From contig CM035165.1 in assembly GCA_020205615.1 (NCBI GenBank), positions 25,646,950 to 25,710,949 of the forward strand: a stretch of 64,000 nucleotides of DNA, given 5' to 3'. Of the stretch, positions 11,641 to 23,552 are shown one piece after another. The translations under genes and the position numbers were made by a program. This stretch comes from Panax quinquefolius (lineage: Eukaryota; Streptophyta; Magnoliopsida; Apiales; Araliaceae). Each line of letters starts with the position of its first letter. Within the stretch, counting starts at the first letter, position 1. The notes under the pieces are model-generated. The model did not search any database. It had not been told where the DNA came from and was given only the letters and a program-made list of their open reading frames with translations.

Positions 11641-12324
11641 TGAGAGATAATATTCGCCGAATCTCGGGTTTTAAACCTCTCGTAAACATCCTCGTCATTC
11701 GTTCCTCATTCTCTACCAAATGAGGTGCAAACTGGATAACTCTGCGAACTTCGCCTCGATTGGGACACCGCCATGTTGTTTTGTTCTAGTCTAATAAACT
11801 CTACCTCTTTCATATATGGCGAATACTTTTAGGAAAGTATTTTTCGTTGAAAGGTTTTTCAAACGCTTCCCAAGACATGCGGAGTGCGGCTTGCGGTAGT
11901 TGTAATGCGTTCACACAGACTCCACGATGTCTGCTTTCGCCACGGAACATAAAGGTGGCGAATGGAACCTTCTGTTCCTCCATGCATCCCAAGACATCGA
12001 ATATCTTGGTAATTTGCTTAACCCATGTTTCTGCCATGATCGGATCCGGCTTTCCCTTAAATTCTGGTGGTCCCAACTCTTTGAACTGCTTGGCCGTGAT
12101 AAAGCGACGTTGCTATCATTTTCACCCATATTCGTACACGAGTCTCCCTAAATGCGGTTTTGCATGAACTGCAAAAAGCTCCTAAACATCCCGTCGTTCA
12201 TCATCTGCTCAGTGGTGTTGTTTACAGGAGGAATATTGCCTTCCCGTTGCACGCTCCCCTGGGTGGTGATTAAATGTGTTTCCACGGTCTCATTAACTCC
12301 ATCGTTAATATTCTCAGCTGCCAT
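11640..12324 (-). pseudogene. GypB gag (capsid) remnant
   Basis: Starts at the ATG at 12324 (MAAENINDGVNETVE), matching the gag starts of GypF and GypA. The capsid core is GPPEFKGKPDPIMAETW followed by VKQITKIFDVLGC at about 11980-12060, then F-NEKYFPKSIRHI near 11815. At least two frameshifts and a TAG just upstream of the GENDSNVAL segment break the frame. It is a Retrotrans_gag-type particle protein and is not translatable as one protein. Confidence 0.8.
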
Positions 12325-12496
12325 TCTTAAATACTGTCATAAAACAAGGGTTAATTAAACAAATTAACATATCACATATTAACCATATAGTTCAACTGAC
12401 CAACAAATAAGCTTAGGTATGACATACTAGCGAAGGATTACTCGTCTCTCCCCTCCTATTACTATTCCCCGATCTCCGCCAGAGACCATATCCCTA

Positions 12497-12510
12497 AGCT
12501 CTGATACCAA
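12497..12510 (-). other. GypB primer-binding site (tRNA-Met)
   Basis: The minus strand reads TTGGTATCAGAGCT, an exact initiator tRNA-Met-type PBS, one base from the LTR. Confidence 0.93.
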
Positions 12511-13486
12511 CTGTGACGCCCCCAAAATAGGTATACATCACCCATTCTGAGTCGCCAAATACATGGTACAGAAACAACTACAACTTTATTAATACAACAT
12601 AAAAACTGTGAGTTTAAATACAAATATTGTCATCTAGACAATATCCACACTAAAATAAGTCCTCATTACAATTATTAATACACTATTTTATGAATAGTGA
12701 GGACTACTAGAACAACTTCTAGAACCATCATTCCACACCCTTACTAGTACTTGCTACATTCTCGCCTCCACGAGAAGAAAAATGGAACAACAAGGAAAAG
12801 GGTGAGCTCAACTAGCCCAAGAAGAACATTATGACTAAGATAATATAGAACAAATTATCGTTAGTCCTCAACAGGAAAAATCTAATAGAATACAATAGAC
12901 AACCGCTTTTAAATCAATCTTCGCAATGAAATAATAATTCATTAGAAGAGTTAAGTAGAGAATGCAAACTACTATCTTCTATATATGAATTTAAAAGTTC
13001 ATCGTCGATATTTTATCCCTGTAACATCAATCAATATATATCGGAATCAAATATTCATCTTTGCACTCTGAGGCCAAAGATATTCATCGATTAGTCATGT
13101 TCATCTAAACACTGTTCATCTTTGCACTCACTGGGCCAAAGATATTAATCATCAGTCGTGTTCATCTCAACACTGTTCATCTTTGCACTACGGGCCAAAG
13201 ATATTCATCAAGAAATCATTCATCTTGCACACTACTGGGCCAAAGATATTGATAATATCATCATTTAGGGTGAGGATGATGAAAATATTTTAAAGAAAAG
13301 CGAATCCGGTGAAACAAAAGAACAAGTATTAAGGATTCGTACTTTAAATAATCCAAGTTCAAAAATACTTCATAAATAACCAGATTGAAGTAAAATTCAA
13401 GAATGAAGATCAAAACATAGAGATCCAATCGAAGATAGGAATCATAACAGACAATCTTGGACACAGAAAAGAAAATTTAATATTTC

Positions 13487-13634
13487 TGTGAATAGTGTCA
13501 TATTCGTGAATAGTGCCGTATACGTGAATAGTAACTCCGACCTCAAAAATAGAAATTTCACAAAAAAAACATCATCATGCTTCGTGAATAGTACTCGTGA
13601 ATAGTAACTCGTGAATAGTAACTCATAAATAGTA
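13487..13634. repeat. GTGAATAGT repeat cluster in the GypB LTR
   Basis: Six copies of GTGAATAGT plus a degenerate seventh, several as CGTGAATAGTAACT. The plus-strand relative at 16276-16325 has the inverted form (TTACTATTCACG), as expected for the opposite orientation. It lies just downstream of the TATA box, probably in the transcribed R/U5 leader. Confidence 0.8.
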
Positions 13635-13916
13635 ACTCTGACATGAAAAAGTTCCAAATTTGATAAAAAGTTCAGAACAATATTTCAGCATAATGATATT
13701 GAAGAAGATAATATCATTTAAGAAGAAACAACATCCCTTACCTCAGAAAGAATAGTACTTACATTTGGAATCTTTGGATATAGTCTTTGAAAGAACTTGC
13801 ACCAGTATAGCAATACTCAAAGTACTAAAATACTCACAAAATGCGCTCGATATTATAGAGAGAAATAGAGAAAACTTGAGTTTACGGTGTGATTTTCAAT
13901 TCCTAACCTAAGCACC

Positions 13917-13930
13917 CTATTTATAGAAAA
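13917..13930 (-). promoter_or_regulatory. TATA box of GypB LTR
   Basis: The minus strand reads TTTTTCTATAAATAGGG, conserved with the other gypsy LTRs here. It is followed in element sense by a leader starting about 'gaattgaaaatcacacc'. Confidence 0.65.
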
Positions 13931-15271
13931 ATGCTTTAGAACACAAAGCAAAGGAAAATTTAATAAAATATTAATATATATTATAAATTTCCTTAGCCCA
14001 ACTTTGAAGATCTGAATTCAGATCATTTATAACACATGTGAGCCCACTAATTGTACAAAAAACATTTTTCTCAAAATAATTAACTAAAACTCCCAAAAAT
14101 CAATTATTTCGGAACTTCGGAACTTCAATAATTCATAACAAATAGTCCTTTTGTCAGAAAATTAGAATCTCGCGACTTTTTATAGGAAATTCAATTCTCT
14201 ACAACTTTGCAGAAGAAAGGTTTTCCAAATTCCAAACAGAAGAAATCCACATACGGATGATTTTACAGGCTATAATCAAATTTCAGTCAAGAAATGGGGT
14301 CCACCGACACACAAAACTTATGTTAAACAACTTTTGCAACAAAAATACTCTTCCTCCTCATATACTCATATACCCCACATTCATTGGAAAAATATTATCA
14401 TTATTATATTATAATAATATAATAAAATATTATTTTATTAGAAAAGTTAAAATATCAATTTTTAACAATTGTCACTTTAAAAATTTTCTCCATCTATATC
14501 CACATAAAATCAATATTTCCCTCATCATATAAATCAATATTTAATTATTCATAAATAATATTACAGAATCACAAAGATCTTGACAACGGTAGTTCAGGAA
14601 AGAGGGGCTTTCAATAAGAATTTCTCCTTCTTGGCGGCATGATTAGGTGACCAAACCTCTCCTTGGCGAGAACTTTCTAGATATTGCCAATAATGTTTTC
14701 TAATAATATTATTCAGATAATATGAATTATTGCTTCGATAATGGAAAATACCGTGTAGTGACAATTATTGAAACAATAGTAAAATAAAATATCAATGCAG
14801 CAATTATTGAATCAATAAAAAAAATACTGAACCGTAACTACTGTAACAATTATTTAGTAGTGCCTTCTTACGTAAGAATCAATAATTGGTGCAATCTGGT
14901 AATCTTCTTTGTCTGGCAACAACGTATTCATCGTGTTTTAACCACCGGGTATTCCAACAGTATTAACGGTAACAACTACGCCGTTATTTATAAACAATTC
15001 ATACTTGTCTTTTTCTTCATCCAATCGCTTTCCGTTATGGGGACCACAAAAAGATGCTTGAGTGTCGTGCGAATATTCCCGACAACAAGAATATTATTCC
15101 GACCAACGAATATTCCGACAATGAATGAATATTTTATAACCACATTTTATTTTAAAATATTCGCAAGCATTTTACTCATAACTAACCACATTAATCAATT
15201 CAACCCTTACTATTTCAAAATAATAAATAGAGGAAATTCCATTTTATTAAAAAAAAAATTGGGGTCTTACA

Positions 15272-15276
15272 GTTTG
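15272..15276. repeat. GypB right TSD GTTTG
   Basis: Partner of 10713-10717. Confidence 0.93.
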
Positions 15277-15440
15277 AATTCCATTGTCTCAGCCTATTCA
15301 CACAAACTTCAACTTTTGTCTTCGATCTTAGCCACTTTACTTTAGGATTTTCCAGATGAAGAAACAATGGAATTAACTCCACATATAAGCCACAAACCAA
15401 TCATTTAATTCCCAATATACAATATATGTATGTGAGATGA
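15277..15440 (-). pseudogene. Ulp1/SENP-like protease remnant, 5' part
   Basis: Minus-strand codons read V-E-L-I-P-L-F-L-H, then after a charged stretch V-N-R-L-R-Q-W-N-S-N. They lead, once a single TSD copy is kept, into the D-C-G of 10704-10712. The Gln six residues before the Cys matches the oxyanion-hole Gln of Ulp1 proteases (Q-x5-C spacing). The catalytic His and Asp should lie upstream but are cut off at 15441 by an inserted gypsy LTR; they would be beyond the nested stack, outside the window. An in-frame TGA just upstream of the Val-Cys-Gly codons suggests decay before or after the insertions. Confidence 0.68.
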
Positions 15441-17599
15441 TGCAAGACCCCAACTTTTATGAATAAATATTTAATTTTCTCTAAATATTATTTTGAATAG
15501 TAAAAGGTGTTGATTTGATATAATGCTATAGTTACGGGTAATAGCGATTGCAAATTTTAGAAAACCCGGTGGTAATTACCGTAAGTTGTTAGAAAATATT
15601 AGTTTGGTGCGATATTTCCATTATCGGGATAAATATTATTTGAATAATATTATTAGATAACATTATTAGGAGAGGTTTGGTCACCTAATTGCTTGGCAGA
15701 TGAGAGATCCTTGTTAGAAGCCCCTCTTTCTAGTGGCGGCTGGTTGTCATAATTGTGATTCGTAATATTTGTGAATAATTAATTATTGATTCATATGATA
15801 AGGAAATATTTATTTTATATGAATATAAATGATGGATTTATTTATGTGGTTATTAATGAATTAATCTTTGAGATGTTTTATTTGTATTTTTGCCGGATTG
15901 GAGGTATTAAAAGATCAAATCGGTGTTATATTATAGCTTTAATATAATCCAAATAGTTGGATCGTTGTAATTTTTGGATATGTTATATATATAAGTTGAG
16001 TATATGTCCACAAATTTTGAGCAGATTAAAATGCACGAATGATTTGTTGTGAATTTTAAGAGGTGTCGGATTGAAAATTAGGGATATGGGCCCCACTTGT
16101 GGTTGGTGAAAAAAGCTGAATTTTATTTCAAAAAAAAATAGGCTAACATTTTCTATAAATAGAATTTAAGTTAGAATTGAAAATCACACCCGAAACAAAG
16201 TTTCTCTCTTTCTCTCTTCATAAAATAACCTTTCCTTCCGGAAATCTTGAAGGGATGTTATTTCTTCTTTAAAGTTACTATTCACGAAGTTACTATTCAT
16301 GAGTTCTTATTCACGATTCTTATTTTGAAGGCGTGAAGATGGAAAAATAATGGCGAAAAATGAAAAGACTTTAGCTTTGATTGTACATGTTTTGAATCAT
16401 TCTTGAATTTTACACCATATGATTATTTTTTGATATTTTTGGGCGTGGATAAAACCAAGTACTGAATCCTTAATCCTTGTCATTTTGTTTCCTTTGGATT
16501 CGTTTCTTTAAAATAATCATCCTCGATCTTAAATGATGATATTATTGATATCTTTGGCCCGTAGATGAAAGATGAATGATTTAGAAGAATATCTTTGGCA
16601 CGATAGTGCAAGATGAGCAGTGTTTAAATGAACATGAATAATACACATTGATGAATATCTTTGGCCTTTAGTGCAAAAGACACAGATTGATGAATACAAG
16701 ATGAGCATGAACATGGCTTCTTATAATGATTGATGAATATATCGTAAGATGAATATTTGATTTGAGATGATGTTACGAGGGGATATATGATGCTTACGTA
16801 AGAAGTCACTCAATATTTCATTCAATAATGGTCATTGAGCGAGAATGTAGCGAGTACTAGTCGGGGTACGTAAGTTCACCAATATTTCATTTCAGATAAT
16901 ATTTGTATTATTTATATTATTAAATCAATAATTAACATGACACAATTACTCATATTATTATTAGTATTATTGGCAATGTCTAGAAAATTCTGTCGAGAAA
17001 AAGGGTTAGGTTATTTAATTGCGCGCTAGTAAGAAGAAATCCTTATCGAAAACCCCCTCTTTCCTGGGAACAATCAGGTTGTCAATATTGTGAGTTATAA
17101 TATTAATGATGAATAATTGATGAATAAATGGGTAGTGTTTTATTTGATTATTGGAAAATGCGAAATTGTTTTCTAAATGGTGTGTTTTTCTTAAGTTGGC
17201 AGATTGTTATTTTCTTTAGGTGGCCCCTCATTTAGCAAATTTTCTAAAAGGTGTGTCATTCATTTCTTCAATTTTTGGCAGAGTATGGTTTATTTTCTTT
17301 AGGTGGCCCCTCATTTGTCAAAAGTTGTGTCATTCATTTCATTAAGTTTTGGTGGAGTGTGGCTTATTTTCAAAGGGTGGCCCTTCAATGGCAAAACTTT
17401 TAAAAGAGAATACTGATGGGTTTGGAAACTCGTGACTAAAATTCCTAAATTAACATAGGCTTGCCTCCCAACCTCACCTATAAAAGGAAGGCACATTCAG
17501 AAGATGAGATACACCAGAAGTACAAAAACTCTTTTACTTTAATATTTTGAGTATTTCTTTTGAGTATAAATATATTTTGAGTGTAACTAATAGTGCAAG
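15441..17599 (+). repeat. Mosaic of plus-strand gypsy LTR fragments (GypB-like)
   Basis: Starts TGCAAGACCCCAACTTTTAT, the LTR start of the family, and follows the GypB LTR order to about 16780. It then jumps back to 5'-LTR sequence ('gcttacgtaagaagtcac'), includes a 30-bp piece of the 3' region ('gagaatgtagcgagtactag') and restarts the 5' part. A second LTR head therefore runs to 17599, where LARD-C inserted. The phrase 'tacgtaag..caatatttcatt' is duplicated about 70 bp apart at the jump. No coding content. Confidence 0.7.
16149..16162 (+). promoter_or_regulatory. TATA box in the mosaic LTR
   Basis: TTTTCTATAAATAG in plus orientation, conserved with the family. Confidence 0.6.
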
Positions 17600-20563
17600 T
17601 CTAACGACCCCAAAATTTAAATAATTTAATTCTCGACCTCGGTCGTTAACAATACATTCAACCTCTAATTTTACATCATTAAACGATAATACAACCATTA
17701 AAATTTGCAGAATAATTAAAATTTTCTATTACAAACTATTCTCGTTCCCAAAACTTTCAACCTTTACATCTAAATATGTCAAAATTATTTTAATACTACA
17801 AGAGTTTACATCGCAAGTGATATTACAATTCAACATTAATACATTATTCGGAACCTTAAACATGGTTCAACTAATAATAACTCAGCCATAGTGTATAAAT
17901 CTTCATGTATCACATCTGATTCATGTCTTTCAAGTAGTACATAACTTTACCTTGGATCCTTAACCTACAAAAGTGGTTATTTGCAAGGTTGAGCTTGACA
18001 GCCCAGCAAAATCTAACAGTTTTCATACATCACATAACACATAATAACATGCTCAACGTACATCTCGTAAACATTGGACTAACATAACATACATGCGGTA
18101 GTTCATATAACAAGTATAAAGATTGAGTTCCTTACTCAATCAACATTCATTAGTCAATCAACGTAGTCATAAATTGACTTTAACATTTCTTTCTTTCAAC
18201 ATACATATAACACACCATGCTATTTGTAATAAAGATTTAAAATAATTCATCATCAAATTCATATAGCAAATAAGAATTGAAAGACTTGCCTTGATCGTTG
18301 TTTACCAATAACAGTTTAACAACTTATAGTTATCTGCACTTCACGTGCCCTACATAATTATATAATCATACACATAAACTATTAGTCACATAGCAACGCA
18401 TAGTAGTTGTATTGTAAACTTTACTCTACATCTGATAACCTTTCTTATTATCAATACACAATATTAATTTGATTGTGTTAACTTTTGACTTACATCTCAC
18501 TATATTACTTCTTAGGTCATACTCGAAGTTCATTCAAGTGTTTAAGTTTTGCTAGGACTACTTATTGGTTTTATATTAAACTCATTTCATATCTTATAAT
18601 ATTCATTTCATTTGACTTAAAACACTTTTTATGTTCATTAACACTTGACACGTCGTTTCGACGTTCATTCGTCACACGCCCGATTTGTCTCTCTTGTGTG
18701 TGCTTAGTATGCCTATACAAATTATCTAATACATCATATTAATGTTAAACATCATTATATTTACTAACATTCATATTTTATAACTTAGAACAACATCTTT
18801 TATCGTCAGAAACACTACACTTGCATACGTGCATGCCCAACGCCCTCCGATTGTCCCCGAAAACATAACAGTCCTAAAGATGGCCATTTTGACCCCTGTT
18901 CCCAACCTCAAATTGAAAAAAGTTAGGAATAAAGGTTGTAGGTCTATTCGTCCTCGTTCTGAATCCTCTTGAATCGCATCAATCAAAGTTTGTATGAAAA
19001 CGTTATGCTCATTTTAGTAAAACACGTCCAGTTAGTTTTTTTTCCAAAATTTGAAAGACAACAAAACCTCTCAGCCGCGGCTGGGGTTTTTGTACTACAA
19101 TAGCCAGCCGGGGCTGGGGTACCATCTACAAATTCACAAATGAACACCACGAATACTACAGAAAGCCAAATTAGGCTTACAAACTCCTTTCTAACAACCA
19201 TACCAACCTACCCAAGATGCAATATGTTTACAGAAACATAAACTAATGTTTCTAACACGTTTCTAACCACATAAATAACATAAACATCAAAATTACAACC
19301 TTTAATTTCACTATTTCTATTATTTCTTCTTCTTTTGACATTCATAGCGAAATTCCTCACTATGAATTCTTTTCTTAACCAAATTGATTCATTCAACTTG
19401 CGTTCTTTTAAACGTTTTAACAACATCCATCATCAATTTAAGGTTTCCATCATGATTTCATAGCAATATTAATCTCAAAATTGACCAAAACTACATATAT
19501 TAAACAAAACTCATACTCTTCATTCTTAACATGATTTCCATGAAATTGACAACTCTAAAATCATTTATAGATGACATACCATAGAATATACACACCTATA
19601 AACAAATATATCCTTATCCTTCATCAAACCAAACTAATTTTATAGAAACCTAATATTTGAGGTAAAACAAAAGTAGAGAGTTTTAAGGTTGGATTAATAC
19701 CTTTTGATTTCTTGTTAACCCAATTAGATGATGAATAAGGTTATTTTCTTCTTGTTCTTCCAAAGCTCTTCTCCAATTCTCTCTCAAACTCTCTCTAGAG
19801 CTCTCTCTTTTCTCTCTTCTTTCTCCTCTCTTCTTTCTTCCTTATGTTCTTTCTTAGGCTTAAGCAAACACTTAACGTAAAACTAAAACAGATGCTAATA
19901 TAAAAACAACACTGACGTATAATAATAAGGCTACTAAATGCATATCAGTTATTTTTATTTTAAATTTAAAAGCCATAAGGCCTTGTTTGGCAAAACCAAT
20001 TAAAATAATGACTAATCATTCCTTAAGCCTTGTTTGAAAAAAAAAGATTAAAATAAGAATTTCAAAATCTCTAAGACTTTGTTTGGTAAAACCAAATTAA
20101 AACTCTTTTAATTTATTTTCATAAGTCATTTATAATATAGTTTATTATCACACTTTATTTAAATAAATTCTCATATTCAAATTAAATTAAATCTAATAAC
20201 ACTTTATTAAATCAATTTACCACATAAACCAATATAATAAAATTATAATCTTCATTATTATAATTTTATTTAATAAATTAACACATTACTTTAATTACTA
20301 AATTAAATTAAAACAACATTCTAGTAAACCATATAATTCTTAATAACTCTCTAATTTAGTTATTAAGTTAAATTAGAGTATTATCTCATAATTTAATTCA
20401 TCACTCTTTTATCTTAATTAACTTAATTTCTATAACTCTTGAATTATTTACTTACTAATAAATAATCCAACAAATATCCACTAAACAACAAACAAATCCA
20501 TTAAAAATATTTATTTAATTCAATAAATATTTGAAATTATAAATAAAATTCTGGATTGTTACA
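17600..20563 (-). repeat. LARD-C 3' LTR (2964 bp)
   Basis: Opens TCTAACGACCCC (TG mutated to TC) and closes GGATTGTTACA. It aligns along its length with 23553-26539 apart from the MITE present only there. Includes a purine/pyrimidine 'ctctctct' run near 19790-19850. Confidence 0.9.
19073..19116. repeat. GC-rich palindromic patch in LARD-C LTR
   Basis: CAGCCGCGGCTG (perfect 12-bp palindrome) and, 30 bp on, CCAGCCGGGGCTGG, in otherwise AT-rich sequence. In the other LTR (about 25818-25870) they read CAGCTGGGTCTG and CCAGCCAAGGCTGG, consistent with C-to-T decay of CG/CHG sites. Confidence 0.75.
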
Positions 20564-20582
20564 TTCTTCCCCCCTTATAAGG
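20564..20582 (-). other. LARD-C polypurine tract
   Basis: The minus strand reads CCTTATAAGGGGGGAAGAA against the LTR start TGTAACAATCC. It is preceded by GATTCCGAGGTTGGAATC, the eroded pol tail typical of Tekay/Del elements. Confidence 0.8.
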
Positions 20583-23538
20583 ATTCCAACCTCGGAATCA
20601 CCGAAACCCTACCTTACTCAAGTTTTCATCAAATCTCTTCATTGAATAACTTCAACACCTCACCTTAATATAGGATTTATATTTTCTACTACATTCATTT
20701 CTTCAACAAATTCTAGGTTTTATTTCATAGCTTTCACTCGAACTCAATTATATTTGAGTATTACATATTCTTTAACTCATTCATTTCTTTTTCTAAGGAT
20801 CATTATCATAAACACTCGGGATATTACATTCACCATTTCTTCTAAAAATTTCGTCCTTGAAATTTTATTTATTAATCTTCATTCATTCAATCTATCAAAA
20901 TAGATTTTACGTTAATACCTTATTCATTCCTTCGGTTCTATAACCACTTTCTTCCCACAAAGATATTTCTACAATTATTAATTTTCTATTAAAAGTTTTA
21001 CATTATTCTTTTATAACTCATCTCCTTCTCATTTCAAATTTTCTTTTCTCATTTATTCGATATATTCATCATTTAGTGTCGCATTCTATGACTTACTTCA
21101 TTCTAAGGAATATCATCCATACCACATTCGCATTTTAGAATATCAAAAATCTTCCACAATTTCTCAATAATTGGGAAGCAGTATGAATAACTCAGGAATT
21201 TAAAAGATTCTTGAATCATGCTGAGGGGTCACAAGACCTTGAACTACGTCCACGATTATAAGTATTTATTTCAACTTAAACCTAAATAGTCATTTAGGAT
21301 CGTAGGGACTCCGTACTTAGGGTGTTAAGCCCTTAAATACGATGTATTGTCTGTGAAACATCTAAACGCATCGCGTAAAATATGTCCAAGGTTACAAGTA
21401 ATCTTTCAACTTTAACTTAACAGTCATTACTGTAGGGACTCCCGTACTTAGGGTATTCAACCGTTCGTACCATATACTGTGCACAACATCTAAACGCTTC
21501 CGCGTACTCCCCTATAAAAAGGTTGTTCACCTCAGCTTTTTAACACCTGAATCCGCACCAAAATAATTTGGTTTGGCATAACTTCTCAAGAAACGCTTGA
21601 ACTGCATAAACATCTTTCAATATTTGTTTAGCTGAATCAAATATCATAGACTTCTATCAACAACTCGAACATCAATCGAAATAGTTTTATCCAATTCATA
21701 TGGCATATTTTTCTTAGTTTAAAGAAAACTAAAAATCATTTTATGATGAAATGATTTCGTACTATCTAGATAGTACATTGAGGATTCAGTCATTATATGA
21801 ATTTGTCATGCAACATCATACTATAGTGGGCTGACGATCTTATGATCACATCCAACACCAGGTTCAATTGCATTGTTGACTTCCTCGTTTGTCAAATCAG
21901 CATCATATTTAGTGATGCCTTATTGACTACGGAAAAAGAAACAAAATACATTTTGATATTTTTAACTCATTTGTGTCTAGCCAAAACAATTAGCATAGAC
22001 ATATGAATAACGATATTGTTTTTAAAACTCATTGGTTCCATCATTGGATCCAATGTTTTTCAAGAAAAAAAATGCAAACATCAGCATGAAGTCAATAAAT
22101 TTTGAAAATCTAGCAAAGCTAGAAGGTTTAGAAAACTTATGTCTCCACCACCAACCCCACTTTCTATACTGTGACGACCCCATTATAGTTCATCAAACTT
22201 TCCACACTTTGGAAGTTCAGGAACTTGCCACAATAATATGAGTTTAAGAACTTATCCTAGTCAGACCATAGGCGTCCATTCGCTGAGGGGTTCAAAACAT
22301 ACCATATTATTATGAGTCATAAACTTACCATATGCATAAGTTTTAAGAACCGTACCTAATCTTAATATCGTCTATCCTAACCTTAAAAGCCTCTAACTAT
22401 CAAATATACACATGAGAAAAGAATCACCTTTCCACCACATATACATTGATAGCGCGACACTGACATTCCAATGATTATCAATGTGATAAACCAAGTACAT
22501 GCACAAAATCTCTGCCCATACAAAGGTTTGTACAACTTAGTCACCATATGTGTCCTCAATTGAAATCCCCACCTAACATTACCTTACTCTTAACAACTTA
22601 CCCTTAACTTGCTCAATAAGAATTCCTCGTATCACATTATCTATAACTCCTCGTGAGTTTATCTCGTACTATATCCCAGTACATTATCTTCAAAGCATCA
22701 AGCTATAATTATTCAAACATTACAGACCATCTTTCTTTTATAACTTAAACAGATCACGTCATGATCTTATTCTATAATCATCTCCCTTAAAAGTCTTTTC
22801 TTAACTCGTGATCGTTTTATTTTACGATCCTCTTTCTTTCCTTTTTCATCATTTACGATCTTATTTATGCTTTTAATCTTACATACTTTGTCTATTCATC
22901 ATTATTCGTTATCTTGGCTATTGGAGTTAGGTAACTCCCATTTCTTATCTTTAGATCTCTTCAAGATTCTTCTTTAAATTCTCTTGTTTATATAACAATT
23001 CTTCCTTTAAGAATTTCTAACTTCGTTTACATTGTTCAACATTTCATTCGAATTCCACATTTCATCATACGTCTCCATTTTCTATACTTGGTACACATCG
23101 AGTCTCTAATAGTTTCAATATGGTACGCTGAGTGGTTTCCCACAAATATCCAACAAACTTGGTTCCGAGTTACTAGTTTGTATATACCTCCACTCTATAA
23201 TGGAATCGTTTAGCCCATATACCATACATTAACTATTAAAGAGTACGATTGTACCATACTTAAATATAACTTTTTATTCTTAACTTCTTTATCAATCTCT
23301 TCTTATAGACATTGTCTATTTATTATCACCTTACATCCTTATTATTGGAGTTGGGTAACTCCACATTCATATTCCTTATAACTCTGCGAGATTCTTCTTT
23401 GAATCCTTTCACGCATGTTTTAATCCCATCTTTATAAATTTCTTATATTACTTATTGTTCAAACTCTATCTGAACTTATTCTTTTATTATCTTCACCTTT
23501 CTTCTCTAAGGTTATAGCCTAAGGTTTCTAACCTATTA
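20583..23538. other. LARD-C internal region, no genes
   Basis: No recognisable coding sequence. A degenerate tandem pair lies at about 21260-21380 and 21395-21510 (offset about 129 bp), sharing 'gtagggactcNcgtacttagg' and 'catctaaacgcNtc'. A GTAACTCC-type phrase occurs twice, at 22925 and 23350. The 69-residue frame at 22032-22241 has no family resemblance and I do not call it a gene. Confidence 0.65.
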
Positions 23539-23551
23539 GCTTTGATACCAA
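23539..23551 (-). other. LARD-C primer-binding site
   Basis: The minus strand reads TTGGTATCAAAGC, an initiator tRNA-Met-type PBS, beside the LTR start at 23553. Confidence 0.9.
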
Positions 23552-23552
23552 C

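Larger units (their letters stand above)
10718..15271 (-). mobile_element. GypB: Ty3/gypsy element with deleted 3' LTR and pol
   Basis: Bounded by perfect 5-bp TSDs GTTTG. Right to left it has a full 5' LTR (12512-15271), PBS, gag, nucleocapsid and the start of protease. Then at about 10735 it jumps straight to TGTGACGCCCCCAAAAT, the outer tip of what should be the 3' LTR. The rest of the 3' LTR and all of RT, RNase H and integrase are gone. Because both true ends and both TSDs survive, one internal deletion after insertion explains it. It is related to GypA/GypF, but its LTR is a distinct subtype. Confidence 0.93.
12512..15271 (-). repeat. GypB 5' LTR (2760 bp)
   Basis: Opens TGTGACGCCCCCAAAATAGG and closes GGGGTCTTACA. 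It contains a TATA box near 13920, six GTGAATAGT repeats at 13487-13634 downstream of it in element sense, and four repeats of the phrase 'ggccaaagatatt' around 13070-13250. The 161-residue plus frame at 14860-15345 is a chance ORF in the LTR. Confidence 0.93.

Noticed and set aside
14860..15345. 161-residue plus-strand ORF
   Set aside because: Lies wholly inside the GypB LTR, has no family resemblance, and runs through the LTR end into flanking sequence.
22032..22241. 69-residue ORF in LARD-C core as a gene
   Set aside because: Short, no motif, no comparable frame around it; consistent with chance in AT-rich DNA.
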